NCBI RefSeq assembly: GCF_003001675.1
Contig: NZ_PVYW01000015.1
Coordinates: 176,379 to 240,378, forward strand
Source of the DNA: Cohnella sp. SGD-V74
GTDB taxonomy: Bacteria > Bacillota > Bacilli > Paenibacillales > Paenibacillaceae
DNA length: 64,000 nt
Direction of reading: 5' to 3'
Positions 16,719-25,031 of the stretch are shown in pieces. How positions within the stretch are numbered: the first letter of the stretch is position 1; every line of letters starts with the position of its first letter. Made by a program: the position numbers and the translations under genes. The notes below the pieces were generated by a model. It searched no databases, had not been told where the DNA came from, and was given only the letters and a program-made list of their open reading frames with translations.

Positions 16719-16844
16719 ATCCTTCTTTTCAACGATTCGGAAAGGATAAAATCCGACATCCTTCTCCGAATCGTCTCCGCCAAGCCGCTTCAACGCCCGC
16801 AGAACGCCGATAACGCCTTTGCTTTTTCGACATCGTCGGCCAAA

Positions 16845-17132
16845 TTACGCTTTTCCTGCGGTCATGACCTCCCGCTTTTTGACGGTCGTCTTCTTGTACT
16901 TGATCTTCGTCGCCTCTCCTCCTCTCAGGTGCCGGATCGACTTGTGGTACTCAAGGATGTGCTTGACCTGGTCCGCCAGATCGGGGTTGATCTCGGGCAG
17001 CCGTTCTGTCAGGTCTTTATGCACCGTGCTCTTGGAAACGCCGAACTCCTTGGCGATCGTACGAACCGTGTTGCGCGTCTCCACGATGCAGCGGCCAATC
17101 TTGATCGTGCGTTCCTTGATATAATCGTGCAC
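16845..17132 (-). CDS. spoIIID: sporulation transcription factor SpoIIID
   Basis: SpoIIID is the mother-cell DNA-binding regulator that adjusts the sigma-E regulon and leads to sigma-K. The 95 residues (93 in B. subtilis) are strongly conserved: HDYIKERTIKIGRCIVETRN, then the helix-turn-helix TVRTIAKEFGVSKSTVHKD, LTERLPEINPDLADQVK and HLRGGEATKIKYK. The GTG start has GGGAGG 7 nt upstream; an upstream ATG in frame has no ribosome site and would break the sigma-E promoter layout. It lies between the HD-GYP-like gene and mbl, as expected for the family order. Confidence 0.96.
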   Translation of the reverse strand: MHDYIKERTIKIGRCIVETRNTVRTIAKEFGVSKSTVHKDLTERLPEINPDLADQVKHILEYHKSIRHLRGGEATKIKYKKTTVKKREVMTAGKA

Positions 17133-17164
17133 GCTCCCGCCTCCCTGCTGAAATAGATTGGTAC

Positions 17165-17193
17165 AGTATATGAGGGGCGCGGTCACTTATTCT
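17165..17193 (-). promoter_or_regulatory. candidate sigma-E promoter of spoIIID
   Basis: AGAATAA (-35) and CATATACT (-10) are separated by 14 bp. This is the layout of sigma-E promoters (AT-rich -35, CATA-nnnT -10). The leader to the GTG start would be about 26 nt. spoIIID is sigma-E dependent in B. subtilis. Confidence 0.6.
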
Positions 17194-17287
17194 AGATTGC
17201 CAAGCCTGACAAGCTAGGAAAGTCCCTTTTTTGACGGAAAACATAGGTCCGACGGCGGAAAAGCTGAATCTTTAGCCCTAGAAAAAA

Positions 17288-17315
17288 AGACGGAAGGGAC
17301 TTTCCCCTTCCGTCT
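17288..17315 (-). terminator. Rho-independent terminator after the HD-GYP-like gene
   Basis: AGACGGAAGGG pairs with CCCTTCCGTCT across a short loop, followed on the minus strand by seven T. It is a textbook terminator 18 nt past the stop. Confidence 0.9.
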
Positions 17316-17332
17316 GTGGAGCGGTTTGGCGG

Positions 17333-18466
17333 CTATTTGTCGGCTTTGCTGACGATGACGACGTTCGTATGCGATTGCAATTCCAAAGAATACGGGACAA
17401 TGACGTCTCTTCCGTCGCTCTCGCGGTACACTTGGACGAGCGGTCGTTGAATCGGACGGCCTGCCGTCTCCATGACGGTCGCAAGCTGACCCGTGCTCAA
17501 CTGTACCTTAGTCGAGACCGGATAGATGATGACGTGTCCCAGGAACGAGCGAATCAGCTCCCAATCAAAATCGTAATTGCCCGACGCCGACAAATATTCG
17601 ATCGCCTCCGCTGGCCCGTACGCGTTTCGATGATGGCGAGGGGAGCCGAGCGCGTTGTAGACGTCCGCGATCGCGACGATCTGCGCGTACTCCGGAATTT
17701 TATCGTTCGTCATGCCGAGAGGATAGCCGGAGCCGCGATACCGTTCATGATGGAGCAAGGCGCATTGCGCGGACAGCAGCGGAACCTCCTTCATCCCCTT
17801 GAGCACCCGGTAGCCTTCGCTCGTATGCTGGCGCAAAAGCTGCTGCTCTTCTTCGTTCAAGCTCCGGTTCACTTTCGTGAAATCCGCAGGCAATCTCGTC
17901 ATGCCGACGTCGCAAAACATCGCGCCCATCGCCAGCTCGTACTTCTGCGATTTGTCCAGCCCCCGCACGGCCCCCATGATGCTCGAGCACAGCGTAACGT
18001 TCAGAGCATGCTCGAACAGCATCCGGTCCGTCTGCAGCATGACGCCCAGTTCCTCCGCGAGCGCCGGCTGGCGGGAGATCTCCAGCACCATCTCGCGGAA
18101 CTCCTGGCGGAAGTTGGCCTCCGGGAACGGCAGCACGATCTGTTCCATCATCGCTCCTCGGCTTACGAACTCGCCGATAATCCTCCCCGCTTCCTTGCGG
18201 GGCTTATCGTCGTTCTTCATCTCCGCGATGTCCGGCCGCTCCCAAGCGAGCGCGCTGCCGCTCCGCTTCTTCTTCTCGTAGCCTTCGTCGGATTGGCCGT
18301 GGCGGCTGGACAGATGTACGTACTTGATTCTAAGAGTCTTTAATCTCTGAATATAGTTCTCCGTGAGAACGGTTCCAGCCTCCAGCATGACCATACCGTT
18401 GTGGTTCAGCACCGCTCTCTCCAGTACGTCCCCGGGCTTCAGTTCCGCGGCACCCACGATCCTCAT
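17333..18466 (-). CDS. HD-GYP-like protein with altered HD motif
   Basis: The protein belongs to the HD-GYP family, whose active members hydrolyse cyclic di-GMP in the cytoplasm. In the 377 residues, an N-terminal ~55-residue beta part (VGAAELKPGDVLERAV, GTVLTENYIQRLKTL) precedes a charged linker and then the HD-GYP domain (~res 125-330). Metal and motif positions seen are FEHALNV, HTSEG, LLHHERYRGSGYP and IADVYNALGS. The usual HDxGK is CDVGM here: the motif His is Cys and the following Lys is Met, while the Asp is kept. It could therefore be a sensor or weak enzyme. It lies between spoIIQ and spoIIID, flanked by terminators on both sides, so it is transcribed alone. Confidence 0.85.
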   Translation of the reverse strand: MRIVGAAELKPGDVLERAVLNHNGMVMLEAGTVLTENYIQRLKTLRIKYVHLSSRHGQSDEGYEKKKRSGSALAWERPDIAEMKNDDKPRKEAGRIIGEFVSRGAMMEQIVLPFPEANFRQEFREMVLEISRQPALAEELGVMLQTDRMLFEHALNVTLCSSIMGAVRGLDKSQKYELAMGAMFCDVGMTRLPADFTKVNRSLNEEEQQLLRQHTSEGYRVLKGMKEVPLLSAQCALLHHERYRGSGYPLGMTNDKIPEYAQIVAIADVYNALGSPRHHRNAYGPAEAIEYLSASGNYDFDWELIRSFLGHVIIYPVSTKVQLSTGQLATVMETAGRPIQRPLVQVYRESDGRDVIVPYSLELQSHTNVVIVSKADK

Positions 18467-18587
18467 CCCCGTACTCCCCTTCGCCTGATCGAATTCCTGC
18501 CATGTCGTTATTGCAAAATTATGACATATCTCCCCGTTTCATGTCGAGAGCAACCTCTGCAGGGGCTGTACCTTAAGGCACGATCGG

Positions 18588-18657
18588 GCCATTAAGCACG
18601 TCCAGCGTGCTTATCACTCGCACCGGGACCCACCCCAAGCCATTAAGCACGTACAGC
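18588..18657. repeat. 51-bp-spaced direct repeats with a perfect hairpin
   Basis: GCCATTAAGCACGTCCAGC (18588-18606) and GCCATTAAGCACGTACAGC (18639-18657) differ at one base and start 51 bp apart. The first copy also forms a perfect TAAGCACG/CGTGCTTA inverted repeat (18593-18613). The surrounding 18467-18658 interval holds no gene. Confidence 0.75.
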
Positions 18658-18658
18658 A

Positions 18659-18699
18659 AAAACGGTCGGTCAGGAGTAGACCTCCTGACCGACCGTTTT
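18659..18699 (-). terminator. strong Rho-independent terminator after spoIIQ
   Basis: An 18-bp perfect stem (arms starting AAAACGGTCGG and ending CCGACCGTTTT) with a 5-nt loop is followed on the minus strand by TTTTTGCTG. It lies 28 nt past the spoIIQ stop. Confidence 0.92.
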
Positions 18700-18726
18700 C
18701 ATGTTCTACCTTTCTAGACTGCCCTG

Positions 18727-19458
18727 TTACTCTTCCGACTTGATCAGCTCGTTCGGATTAACGGATACGCCGTTCTCCCGAACTTCGAAGTGCACGTGGG
18801 CGCCTTCGCCCGGCTCAAGCTCGCTGTGGCCCGCCGATGCGATTACGTCGCCTTGCTCTACTTCGTCTCCCGCTTTCACTTTCAGATCCGTAAGGCTTTG
18901 ATAGACGGTCACCAAACCGTTCGGGTGCTCGATTTGCACCTCATAGCCGTTGGTCGGCGATTGGGCGGCGACTTTGACGGTTCCGCTCAGCGCCGCCAGA
19001 ACCTCGAACGACTGTCCGTCTTCGCGGGCCAAGTCGGTCGCCATATGCGGCGTGAACGTGTTCTGATACTCGACGGTGGCGGCTGCGCGCTCTTCCACGG
19101 ATGCCGAAGCATCGTAGAAAGGCATCAGCGTCGTCATGTCTTCGATCTTCTCTACCGGCCAGCGAAGCGTTTCACCGTTCGCGAGTACGGCCGATGCTTC
19201 CGGACTTTCCTGTCCGCTCGAGGCGGCTTCGCTCTCGACTCCTGCTTGACCGGGGATTGCCGGATCTTGCTGATCCTTGCCCGTGTTCAGCCAGAGAATC
19301 GTTACGATAATTGCTGCCGCGGCCATGTACGCTGCAGGGAATACCCAGCGCTTGGAGAGAAATTTCTTCCATCCGGTAGGCCTAACAGCGGGAGACGTGC
19401 CCGCAATCGACTTGTGGGATTCTTCGATTTTGCGTGGCGTTTTGTTTCCTTCATTCAT
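18727..19458 (-). CDS. spoIIQ: SpoIIQ-like M23 peptidase-fold sporulation protein
   Basis: SpoIIQ sits in the forespore membrane and pairs with SpoIIIAH across the intermembrane space to keep the engulfed forespore active. The 243 residues have a cytoplasmic basic tail, one membrane helix (~res 38-58), a linker and an M23/LytM domain (~110-235). The domain keeps the zinc ligands HMATD (H-x3-D) and HVHFEV (H-x-H), unlike B. subtilis SpoIIQ, where I recall the first His being lost. GAGGTGAT is 8 nt before the chosen ATG, and another ATG three codons earlier overlaps that site. A sigma-F-like promoter precedes it. Its place after spoIID matches the Bacillus order. Confidence 0.88.
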   Translation of the reverse strand: MNEGNKTPRKIEESHKSIAGTSPAVRPTGWKKFLSKRWVFPAAYMAAAAIIVTILWLNTGKDQQDPAIPGQAGVESEAASSGQESPEASAVLANGETLRWPVEKIEDMTTLMPFYDASASVEERAAATVEYQNTFTPHMATDLAREDGQSFEVLAALSGTVKVAAQSPTNGYEVQIEHPNGLVTVYQSLTDLKVKAGDEVEQGDVIASAGHSELEPGEGAHVHFEVRENGVSVNPNELIKSEE

Positions 19459-19481
19459 GGTTTTCATCACCTCAGTAAGCC

Positions 19482-19509
19482 ATTGTTACCAGGTGAAGAG
19501 GTTTTATAC
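19482..19509 (-). promoter_or_regulatory. candidate sigma-F promoter of spoIIQ
   Basis: GTATA (-35, 19505-19509) and GGTAACAAT (-10, 19482-19490) are 14 bp apart. The -10 fits GGnRAnAnT, and the spacing is one base short of the B. subtilis consensus. spoIIQ is a sigma-F gene in B. subtilis. Confidence 0.55.
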
Positions 19510-19552
19510 CTGAATTCGCTGGAAGATTACAATTTTTATAGTTCTACCTTAC

Positions 19553-20776
19553 CTATGGACGTTTATTGGACGGAATCGCAAGCTTAGAAACTTGCTCCAA
19601 CCGCGCTCCCGTATAATAGTGTGCCAGAATGCGCGGCGCGTCATACCCTTCTCTCGCCATTCCTTCCGCGCCCCACTGGCTCATGCCTACGCCGTGCCCG
19701 TACCCGTAGACGGTTATCTTCAGCTTGCCGCGATCGGCTTTCCATTCGAACGAAGCCGAGCGAAGCCCGAGCAGCCGCCTGACCTCCGTCCCGGCAAGAC
19801 GCCGATCGCCCGCCAGCATCGTCTTCACCCTTCGTCCCTCCGTCCGCTCCAGCACCCGAATGAGATCACCCGAAGCGCCCGCGCCGCTGACCGGCGCCGT
19901 TTTTACCCCCAGTAGATCGTACACCTCCGCCAGTTCCATCTCTACCGTTTCCTTGGCTCTATCGGAGATCGCCGAATCCCACGGACTCTCTACCGAACGC
20001 AAATACGGACGCTTGGTCGAAAACACTTCCTCGGAATTTTCCGTATAACCGTTGCTCGTGGAGAAAAATAGCGCCTCGATCGGCTCGTCCCCGTATACGA
20101 GAATCCGGCCTTCCGTAGCTTCGGCGGCGGCGCGGACCTTCTCCCAACCTTCTCTATCGTCCGCCTTCAACCTTTTCATCTCCGCGACGGACAGATAAAC
20201 TTGGTGCTCCTGCGTATCCGTCACGTCGGCCCCGTGCGCCGCCTCTCCCGCACGCTCTCCCAGCCACAGCCTGCGCGCCGCATACGTCCTGGCCGCGATC
20301 GCCTGCGCCTCCAGCGCCGCCGGACGGAACTCGAGCGGCATCTCCGCCGCCACCACGCCTTGAACGTACGTCTCCAGCGACACCGTCTCTACCTTCCCCG
20401 TCTTCGACAAGTATATGGAGATCCGAGGCTGCTCATAGGAGGCTCGCTCTTCACTCTTAGCACCGCCCTCTGCTTCGGACGTCTCTTCGTCCGCGCCGAT
20501 CCGCCCCTTATTCCCTCCGTCCGCCTTCGCCCGCTCTCCCGCCTCATTGGCCGTATCGCGAATGCCTGCGCGCCCAGATAAGCCCGCGGCCGCCCCGATC
20601 CCCTCGTCCCGTACTGCCAGAGGAGCTTGTCCCGCCGCATCGCCGGCGCCTCCATGAAGCGATACCCAGAGGCAGAGCGCGATCATCGCGCCCGCGGCGT
20701 ACGCCATCCCGATGACCGCCCAAGACACCTTTCCTCTGCGAGCCCAACCTTTTCGGCCGTATGCCTTCCTTCTCAC
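19553..20776 (-). CDS. spoIID: stage II sporulation protein D
   Basis: SpoIID is the mother-cell membrane lytic transglycosylase that, with SpoIIP and SpoIIM, drives engulfment. The 407 residues show a basic N-terminus, one membrane helix (~res 19-41), a ~90-residue low-complexity Ala/Gly/Glu linker, and the SpoIID domain from ~res 120. Landmarks are VVAAEMPLEFRPAALEAQAI with the likely catalytic Glu, ARTYAARRLW, STSNGYTENSEEVF and the C-terminal YGYGHGVGMSQWGAEGMA. The GTG start follows GGTGG. The linker is long compared with B. subtilis SpoIID (343 aa). It is downstream of murA but separated from it by a terminator. Confidence 0.93.
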   Translation of the reverse strand: MRRKAYGRKGWARRGKVSWAVIGMAYAAGAMIALCLWVSLHGGAGDAAGQAPLAVRDEGIGAAAGLSGRAGIRDTANEAGERAKADGGNKGRIGADEETSEAEGGAKSEERASYEQPRISIYLSKTGKVETVSLETYVQGVVAAEMPLEFRPAALEAQAIAARTYAARRLWLGERAGEAAHGADVTDTQEHQVYLSVAEMKRLKADDREGWEKVRAAAEATEGRILVYGDEPIEALFFSTSNGYTENSEEVFSTKRPYLRSVESPWDSAISDRAKETVEMELAEVYDLLGVKTAPVSGAGASGDLIRVLERTEGRRVKTMLAGDRRLAGTEVRRLLGLRSASFEWKADRGKLKITVYGYGHGVGMSQWGAEGMAREGYDAPRILAHYYTGARLEQVSKLAIPSNKRP

Positions 20777-20879
20777 CCGTCCACCCCGCTCGGCCGTATT
20801 TCGGCAAGCGGCGTCGGATCGCCGCTACCAACCGATGCTTTCAAAATATGCGAGAGTGTGAGAGGGTAGAACACACGCA

Positions 20880-20912
20880 AAAGCCCCCGGACCACAAAGG
20901 CCCGGGGGCAGT
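20880..20912 (-). terminator. Rho-independent terminator after murA
   Basis: GCCCCCGG pairs with CCGGGGGC and is followed by TTTTGCG on the minus strand. It lies about 60 nt beyond the murA stop and upstream of spoIID. Confidence 0.8.
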
Positions 20913-20972
20913 ACATTCGATAGCGGCTAAGTATAAGATCCGTTAATCCATAAGCTTCCGTAACGCGGCTGA

Positions 20973-22358
20973 TTAGGCCAGCGTCGGTTGTATGTTGCGG
21001 ATGACGACTTCCGCCGACGCCGCAGCGCGCTGTTCGAACTGCTTCATCAAGTTGTCCGGCTGCAGAGCCGCCTTTTCCGACTCCTCGAGGACGTCTTCCG
21101 GCGATGGCGCGCGATAGACATCCGCTCCCAGACCCGCCAGCTTATTGACGATATTTACGTAACCCCGCTCGATATGGTGGATGCCGCCGACCTCCGTGCT
21201 GCCGTCGGCCGCCAATGCGGCGCAGATCAGCGCAGCTCCGGCCCGCAGGTCCGTCGCGCACACGCTTGCTCCGGAGAGCTTCGTGCCGCCCGTAACGATC
21301 GCGGTGCGTCCGTCCACTTTAATCTCGGCGCCCATCTTGATCAATTCGTCGACATGCATGAACCGGTTCTCGAATACCGTCTCCGTCACGATGCTCGTTC
21401 CGTCCGCGACCAGCAGCAGCGTCATCATCTGCGCCTGCATGTCGGTCGGGAAACCCGGATAAGGCAAAGTTTTCACATCAACGGCGCGAAGCGGCTTCGC
21501 CGCGCATACGCGGATGCCGTTCTCGTCGCAGTCAACTTGTACGCCCATTTCTTCCATCTTGGCGATGATCGGACCGAGATGATCGCGAATCGCGCCTTCG
21601 ACGTAGACGTCTCCGCCCGTAATCGCGGCAGCGATCATGTACGTTCCGGCTTCGACCCGATCGGGGATCACCTGATGCTCGGCCGCATGAAGCCGCTCCA
21701 CGCCCTCGATGCGAATAACGCCGGTGCCCGCTCCGCGGACTTTGGCTCCCATCGCGTTCAGGAAATTGGCCAGATCGACGATCTCCGGCTCTTTGGCCGC
21801 ATTTTCAATCACGGTCGTTCCGACCGCCGTCGTTGCCGCCATCATGATGTTCTCCGTGGCGCCGACGCTCGCAATATCCAGATAAATTCTGGCTCCGCGC
21901 AATTTGCCGTTCACTTTCGCTTCGATGGAGCCTTGGCCGAAGCCGATCTCCGCTCCCATCGCCTCGAACCCCTTCAGATGCTGGTCGATCGGACGAGTGC
22001 CGATGGCGCAGCCTCCGGGCAACGAGATCCGCACCTGGCCCACGCGAGCCAGCAACGGCCCCATGACCAGGAACGAAGCGCGCATTTTGCGGACCAGTTC
22101 GTAAGGCGCTTCCCAGGCGGTCAGCGACTCGGCGTCCAGTCGTACGCTATCGTCTTGATGCTGCGCGTAAACCCCCAAAGCCGCGAGCACTTGAAGGATA
22201 TTCTTAACATCGTCCAGGGCGGGAACGTCATGAATGACGCTTGATCCTTGCTCCGCAAGCAGAGATGCGGCCAGGATCGGAAGGACGGAATTTTTAGCGC
22301 CGTGCACGCGGACTGTTCCCGATAGGGTGCGTCCGCCGCGGACGATGATTTTGCTCAT
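20973..22358 (-). CDS. murA: UDP-N-acetylglucosamine 1-carboxyvinyltransferase
   Basis: MurA transfers enolpyruvate from PEP to UDP-GlcNAc, the first committed step of peptidoglycan synthesis, in the cytoplasm. The 461 residues are somewhat longer than usual (about 420-436) owing to a C-terminal tail (SPEDVLEESEKAALQPDNLMKQFEQ as a helix, given here in outline). Key sites are GGRTLSGTVRVHGAKNSVLP near the N-terminus with the Lys/Asn pair, the active Cys in LPGGCAIGTRPIDQHLKG, and YPGFPTDMQAQMM. GGAGGG precedes the ATG. It follows the DUF1146 gene, as in B. subtilis, but without ywmB between them. Confidence 0.95.
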   Translation of the reverse strand: MSKIIVRGGRTLSGTVRVHGAKNSVLPILAASLLAEQGSSVIHDVPALDDVKNILQVLAALGVYAQHQDDSVRLDAESLTAWEAPYELVRKMRASFLVMGPLLARVGQVRISLPGGCAIGTRPIDQHLKGFEAMGAEIGFGQGSIEAKVNGKLRGARIYLDIASVGATENIMMAATTAVGTTVIENAAKEPEIVDLANFLNAMGAKVRGAGTGVIRIEGVERLHAAEHQVIPDRVEAGTYMIAAAITGGDVYVEGAIRDHLGPIIAKMEEMGVQVDCDENGIRVCAAKPLRAVDVKTLPYPGFPTDMQAQMMTLLLVADGTSIVTETVFENRFMHVDELIKMGAEIKVDGRTAIVTGGTKLSGASVCATDLRAGAALICAALAADGSTEVGGIHHIERGYVNIVNKLAGLGADVYRAPSPEDVLEESEKAALQPDNLMKQFEQRAAASAEVVIRNIQPTLA

Positions 22359-22588
22359 GGGTGGTTCCCTCCGCGCGTAATAGATTCATTCCGAAGCACT
22401 GGCAAAAGTACCCGACTCCGAAAAACCCAAATTTTATCATACCACTTCGCACAACATTGACACAAGCGGCATTTTTTGGGACGTTCAGCCGCCATTCGAC
22501 TTCGTTCGAGCCCTGATGGACGAATGCTTGGGTTTGTATATTATTGCCCAATATCGCGAAATATCACGGTCGTCCAGGCAAAAAGAAG

Positions 22589-22849
22589 CTAACCGCCGCC
22601 GAACAGCCATTTAAGCGTGCCGACCCAAGTCCAGTAATCCAGCACGAACCGGGCGACAAGATGCCCCAGTCCGATCGCCGTCAGCAGCTGCAGCACCCGA
22701 ACCTTCGGGCCCCGCGGATCGCGAGCGATTTTTTCCCATCTGACTTCCTGCAGGACGATCCAAGCGATGACGACGCAACCTAACGTCACGAAGATCGAAA
22801 ATAGCCCGTTCCATCCCGCCAGCTCGAACAAACCCGAATCATTCCCCAT
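22589..22849 (-). CDS. DUF1146 (YwzB) small membrane protein
   Basis: This 86-residue protein has two hydrophobic helices (~res 13-33 and 55-75) around a short basic loop KIARDPRGPKVRV. It matches the DUF1146/YwzB family in size, in the WIVLQEVRW motif and in place upstream of murA. The function is not known. The ATG has AAGGAG 6-7 nt before it. The interval from its stop to murA (22359-22588) shows no gene. Confidence 0.8.
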   Translation of the reverse strand: MGNDSGLFELAGWNGLFSIFVTLGCVVIAWIVLQEVRWEKIARDPRGPKVRVLQLLTAIGLGHLVARFVLDYWTWVGTLKWLFGGG

Positions 22850-22907
22850 TCCCGACTCCTTCCGCCCTCACCGGAGCTTCCTCGCCCCGATTCGAGCCTT
22901 CCCCTTG

Positions 22908-25031
22908 CTATTCGTTCGCCGTTTCCAGCTTAAGACTGTAATGCTGACCGCGGTTGTACCTGTCCGCAGTCACCTGAACATAATATGTGCCGGGCGGCAG
23001 CATTATTTCTCCGCTTATCGTTTTCTGTTCCTTCCCGTTGATCCATTGCTCTAGCGTTTGCAGCTTTTTATCGCGCAATTCAACGTTCATGACCATCGGG
23101 GACGGGATGTTCGCGACGCCGAGCTTCACCTTCGTCTTCTTCGTCAGCACGAATCGGTACCAATCCTCGTCTTTGGTCGTCTGGATCAGACCTTGGTAGG
23201 TTTTCCCGATCACGAGCGGTGTCGACGTAAGCGCGCTTTCGTTCGGTTCGTATAAATCCTCCTTCTCGGTAATGTATTCCAGAGAGACGGTATATGTCCC
23301 GATTACCGCTTCCGGATTCGACGATACCGCGTTGGAGATGCGGAAATAATACTTGCCCGCCTTGGCATTGGAGACCGCCCCGTACTCGATGCCCCCGTCT
23401 CCGCGCTCGTCGACGAGAACCATTTTGCCTCCGGCCGGATAGATGCGCAGCTCCGGATCGATTCGCGTCGTGTCCGGCGTCACCGTCAGCTTAAGGCTGC
23501 CCGGCTTGGGAAGCGTCACCGCGAACCAATCGACGTCGCCCCGCTTGTGGAACGTTCCCGTCCACTTCTGACTGCGGGCGGGAAGCGTGGCCGCCGATGC
23601 GGACGTATCGTTCGGCTCGCTCGCGTCGGGATTCATCGAGAACCCGGATACAAGACGATAGTCCTGGGCTTCCGCCTTCGAATTGTCCGGCAGCTGCGTC
23701 AGCAGCCAGTTGCGTCCTTTTTTCACCGGCCATTGCATCAGCACGCCATCCGGCACGGCTTCCGCGGGCTTCGGCCTGACCAGCTTGCCGTCGCCGTCGT
23801 ACAGCGAGAACTTGCCCCGATCGCCGGAGAGGCTGAACAAGCCGTCGTACTTCGCGTCGAAGACGAACCAGTCCGCATCCGATTTGCCGTCCCATCTGCC
23901 TGCGACCTCCTTGCCGAGCGGCAGCTCGCTTGCCTGAGAGCGCATATTGTTCGGCTCCCGCCAATCGGAGGCGTCGCCGGCCAGCAATGCGTTCACCGCC
24001 GACAGCAGGCCGTAGCCCGAGTTCGGCGTCCAAGGCTTGAGCACGTTCAGCGGAGTGGCCGTTCTTCGCAGCGTCTCCCGGACGCGCAGCGGCTCCCACT
24101 CCGGATAGGCAGCCTTAAGCATCGCGGCCGCCATCGCGACTTGCGGCGCGCCCATCGACGTGCCTTCCATCTCGATTCCCCCGCCGCCGATCGCCATCGT
24201 CTGCACCCTCCAGGCGGCTCCGATGTCGTTCTCCGGTCCGGAGGTCGAAGACGAGATGTTCCTCATCCCTTCGATGCCGGCAACGGAAATGACGCTCGGA
24301 TAGGCTGCCGGATACTGCACGGCGGCCGTATCGCCGAAGATCGCCGCATCGTTGCCGCTTGCGGCGATGAGCAGTACGCCGCGGCTTTCCGCGTAAGCGA
24401 CCGCTTCGCGCAAACTCTGCGCATCGCGCCTGAGGCCCAGGGACAGCACGACGATGTCGGCGCCTTGGTTGACCGCGTAGCGAATGCCCTGCGTCAGCTT
24501 CTCCTCATTGCCCGCGCCGAATTCGTCGAGCGCCTTGATCGGCATGAGCTTGCCCTTCCATCTGCCCCGGCCCGGGGAGAAGTCCCCGGCCTTGGCGGCG
24601 GAAACGATCACGCCCGCGACCGCCGTCCCATGGCCGTTGTCGTCCTGCGCGGACTTTCGGCCGTTGACAAGATTAATGCCGGGCAGCAAGTAGGGCTTTA
24701 GATCCGGGTGGTTAAAATCGATCCCCGTATCGATAATCGCGATCGTAGACGTCACGTCCCTGTCCAGCCATGCCCAAGCTTCGTCGATGCCGGTCAGCCC
24801 GATAAATTCGGGCAGAGGCGGGATAAGCGCCGGCGCGTTCCGGATCATGTCCGTTCCGATCGCTTGCGTATGGACGCTCGTCCACGATTTCGCGCTCTCG
24901 ATCTCTTGCGTCCGGGGAGACGCGAGCACGGCGGAGACCAGCAAGATGGCGGACACGGCCGCTATCGCGGCGCGTCTGCCCGAGCCGGACTGGCTATTCG
25001 TCGCGCCAATCTTCGCATCTGTCCTCTCCAT
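22908..25031 (-). CDS. secreted subtilisin-like (S8) protease with PPC-type domains
   Basis: This is an exported serine protease. Of 707 residues, ~20-40 form a signal peptide or anchor (AAIAAVSAILLVSAVLA). The S8 domain spans ~75-350 with the catalytic triad in AIIDTGIDFNHPDL (Asp), DNGHGTAVAGVI (His) and EGTSMGAPQVA (Ser), and the oxyanion-region ASGND. Three ~100-residue beta repeats follow, each starting DxxEPND or EPNE and containing DWF/YxF; these resemble pre-peptidase C-terminal (PPC) domains, which are usually cleaved after export. The enzyme may process wall or surface proteins; the target is unknown. It is the last gene after the nuo operon, separated by a 357-nt gap. Confidence 0.88.
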   Translation of the reverse strand: MERTDAKIGATNSQSGSGRRAAIAAVSAILLVSAVLASPRTQEIESAKSWTSVHTQAIGTDMIRNAPALIPPLPEFIGLTGIDEAWAWLDRDVTSTIAIIDTGIDFNHPDLKPYLLPGINLVNGRKSAQDDNGHGTAVAGVIVSAAKAGDFSPGRGRWKGKLMPIKALDEFGAGNEEKLTQGIRYAVNQGADIVVLSLGLRRDAQSLREAVAYAESRGVLLIAASGNDAAIFGDTAAVQYPAAYPSVISVAGIEGMRNISSSTSGPENDIGAAWRVQTMAIGGGGIEMEGTSMGAPQVAMAAAMLKAAYPEWEPLRVRETLRRTATPLNVLKPWTPNSGYGLLSAVNALLAGDASDWREPNNMRSQASELPLGKEVAGRWDGKSDADWFVFDAKYDGLFSLSGDRGKFSLYDGDGKLVRPKPAEAVPDGVLMQWPVKKGRNWLLTQLPDNSKAEAQDYRLVSGFSMNPDASEPNDTSASAATLPARSQKWTGTFHKRGDVDWFAVTLPKPGSLKLTVTPDTTRIDPELRIYPAGGKMVLVDERGDGGIEYGAVSNAKAGKYYFRISNAVSSNPEAVIGTYTVSLEYITEKEDLYEPNESALTSTPLVIGKTYQGLIQTTKDEDWYRFVLTKKTKVKLGVANIPSPMVMNVELRDKKLQTLEQWINGKEQKTISGEIMLPPGTYYVQVTADRYNRGQHYSLKLETANE

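Noticed and set aside
19500..19517. 17 of 18 bases shared with the palindrome region near 62716 (GAATTCAGGTATAA-ACC)
   Set aside because: One such match between two places in 64 kb is expected by chance, and the promoter contexts differ.
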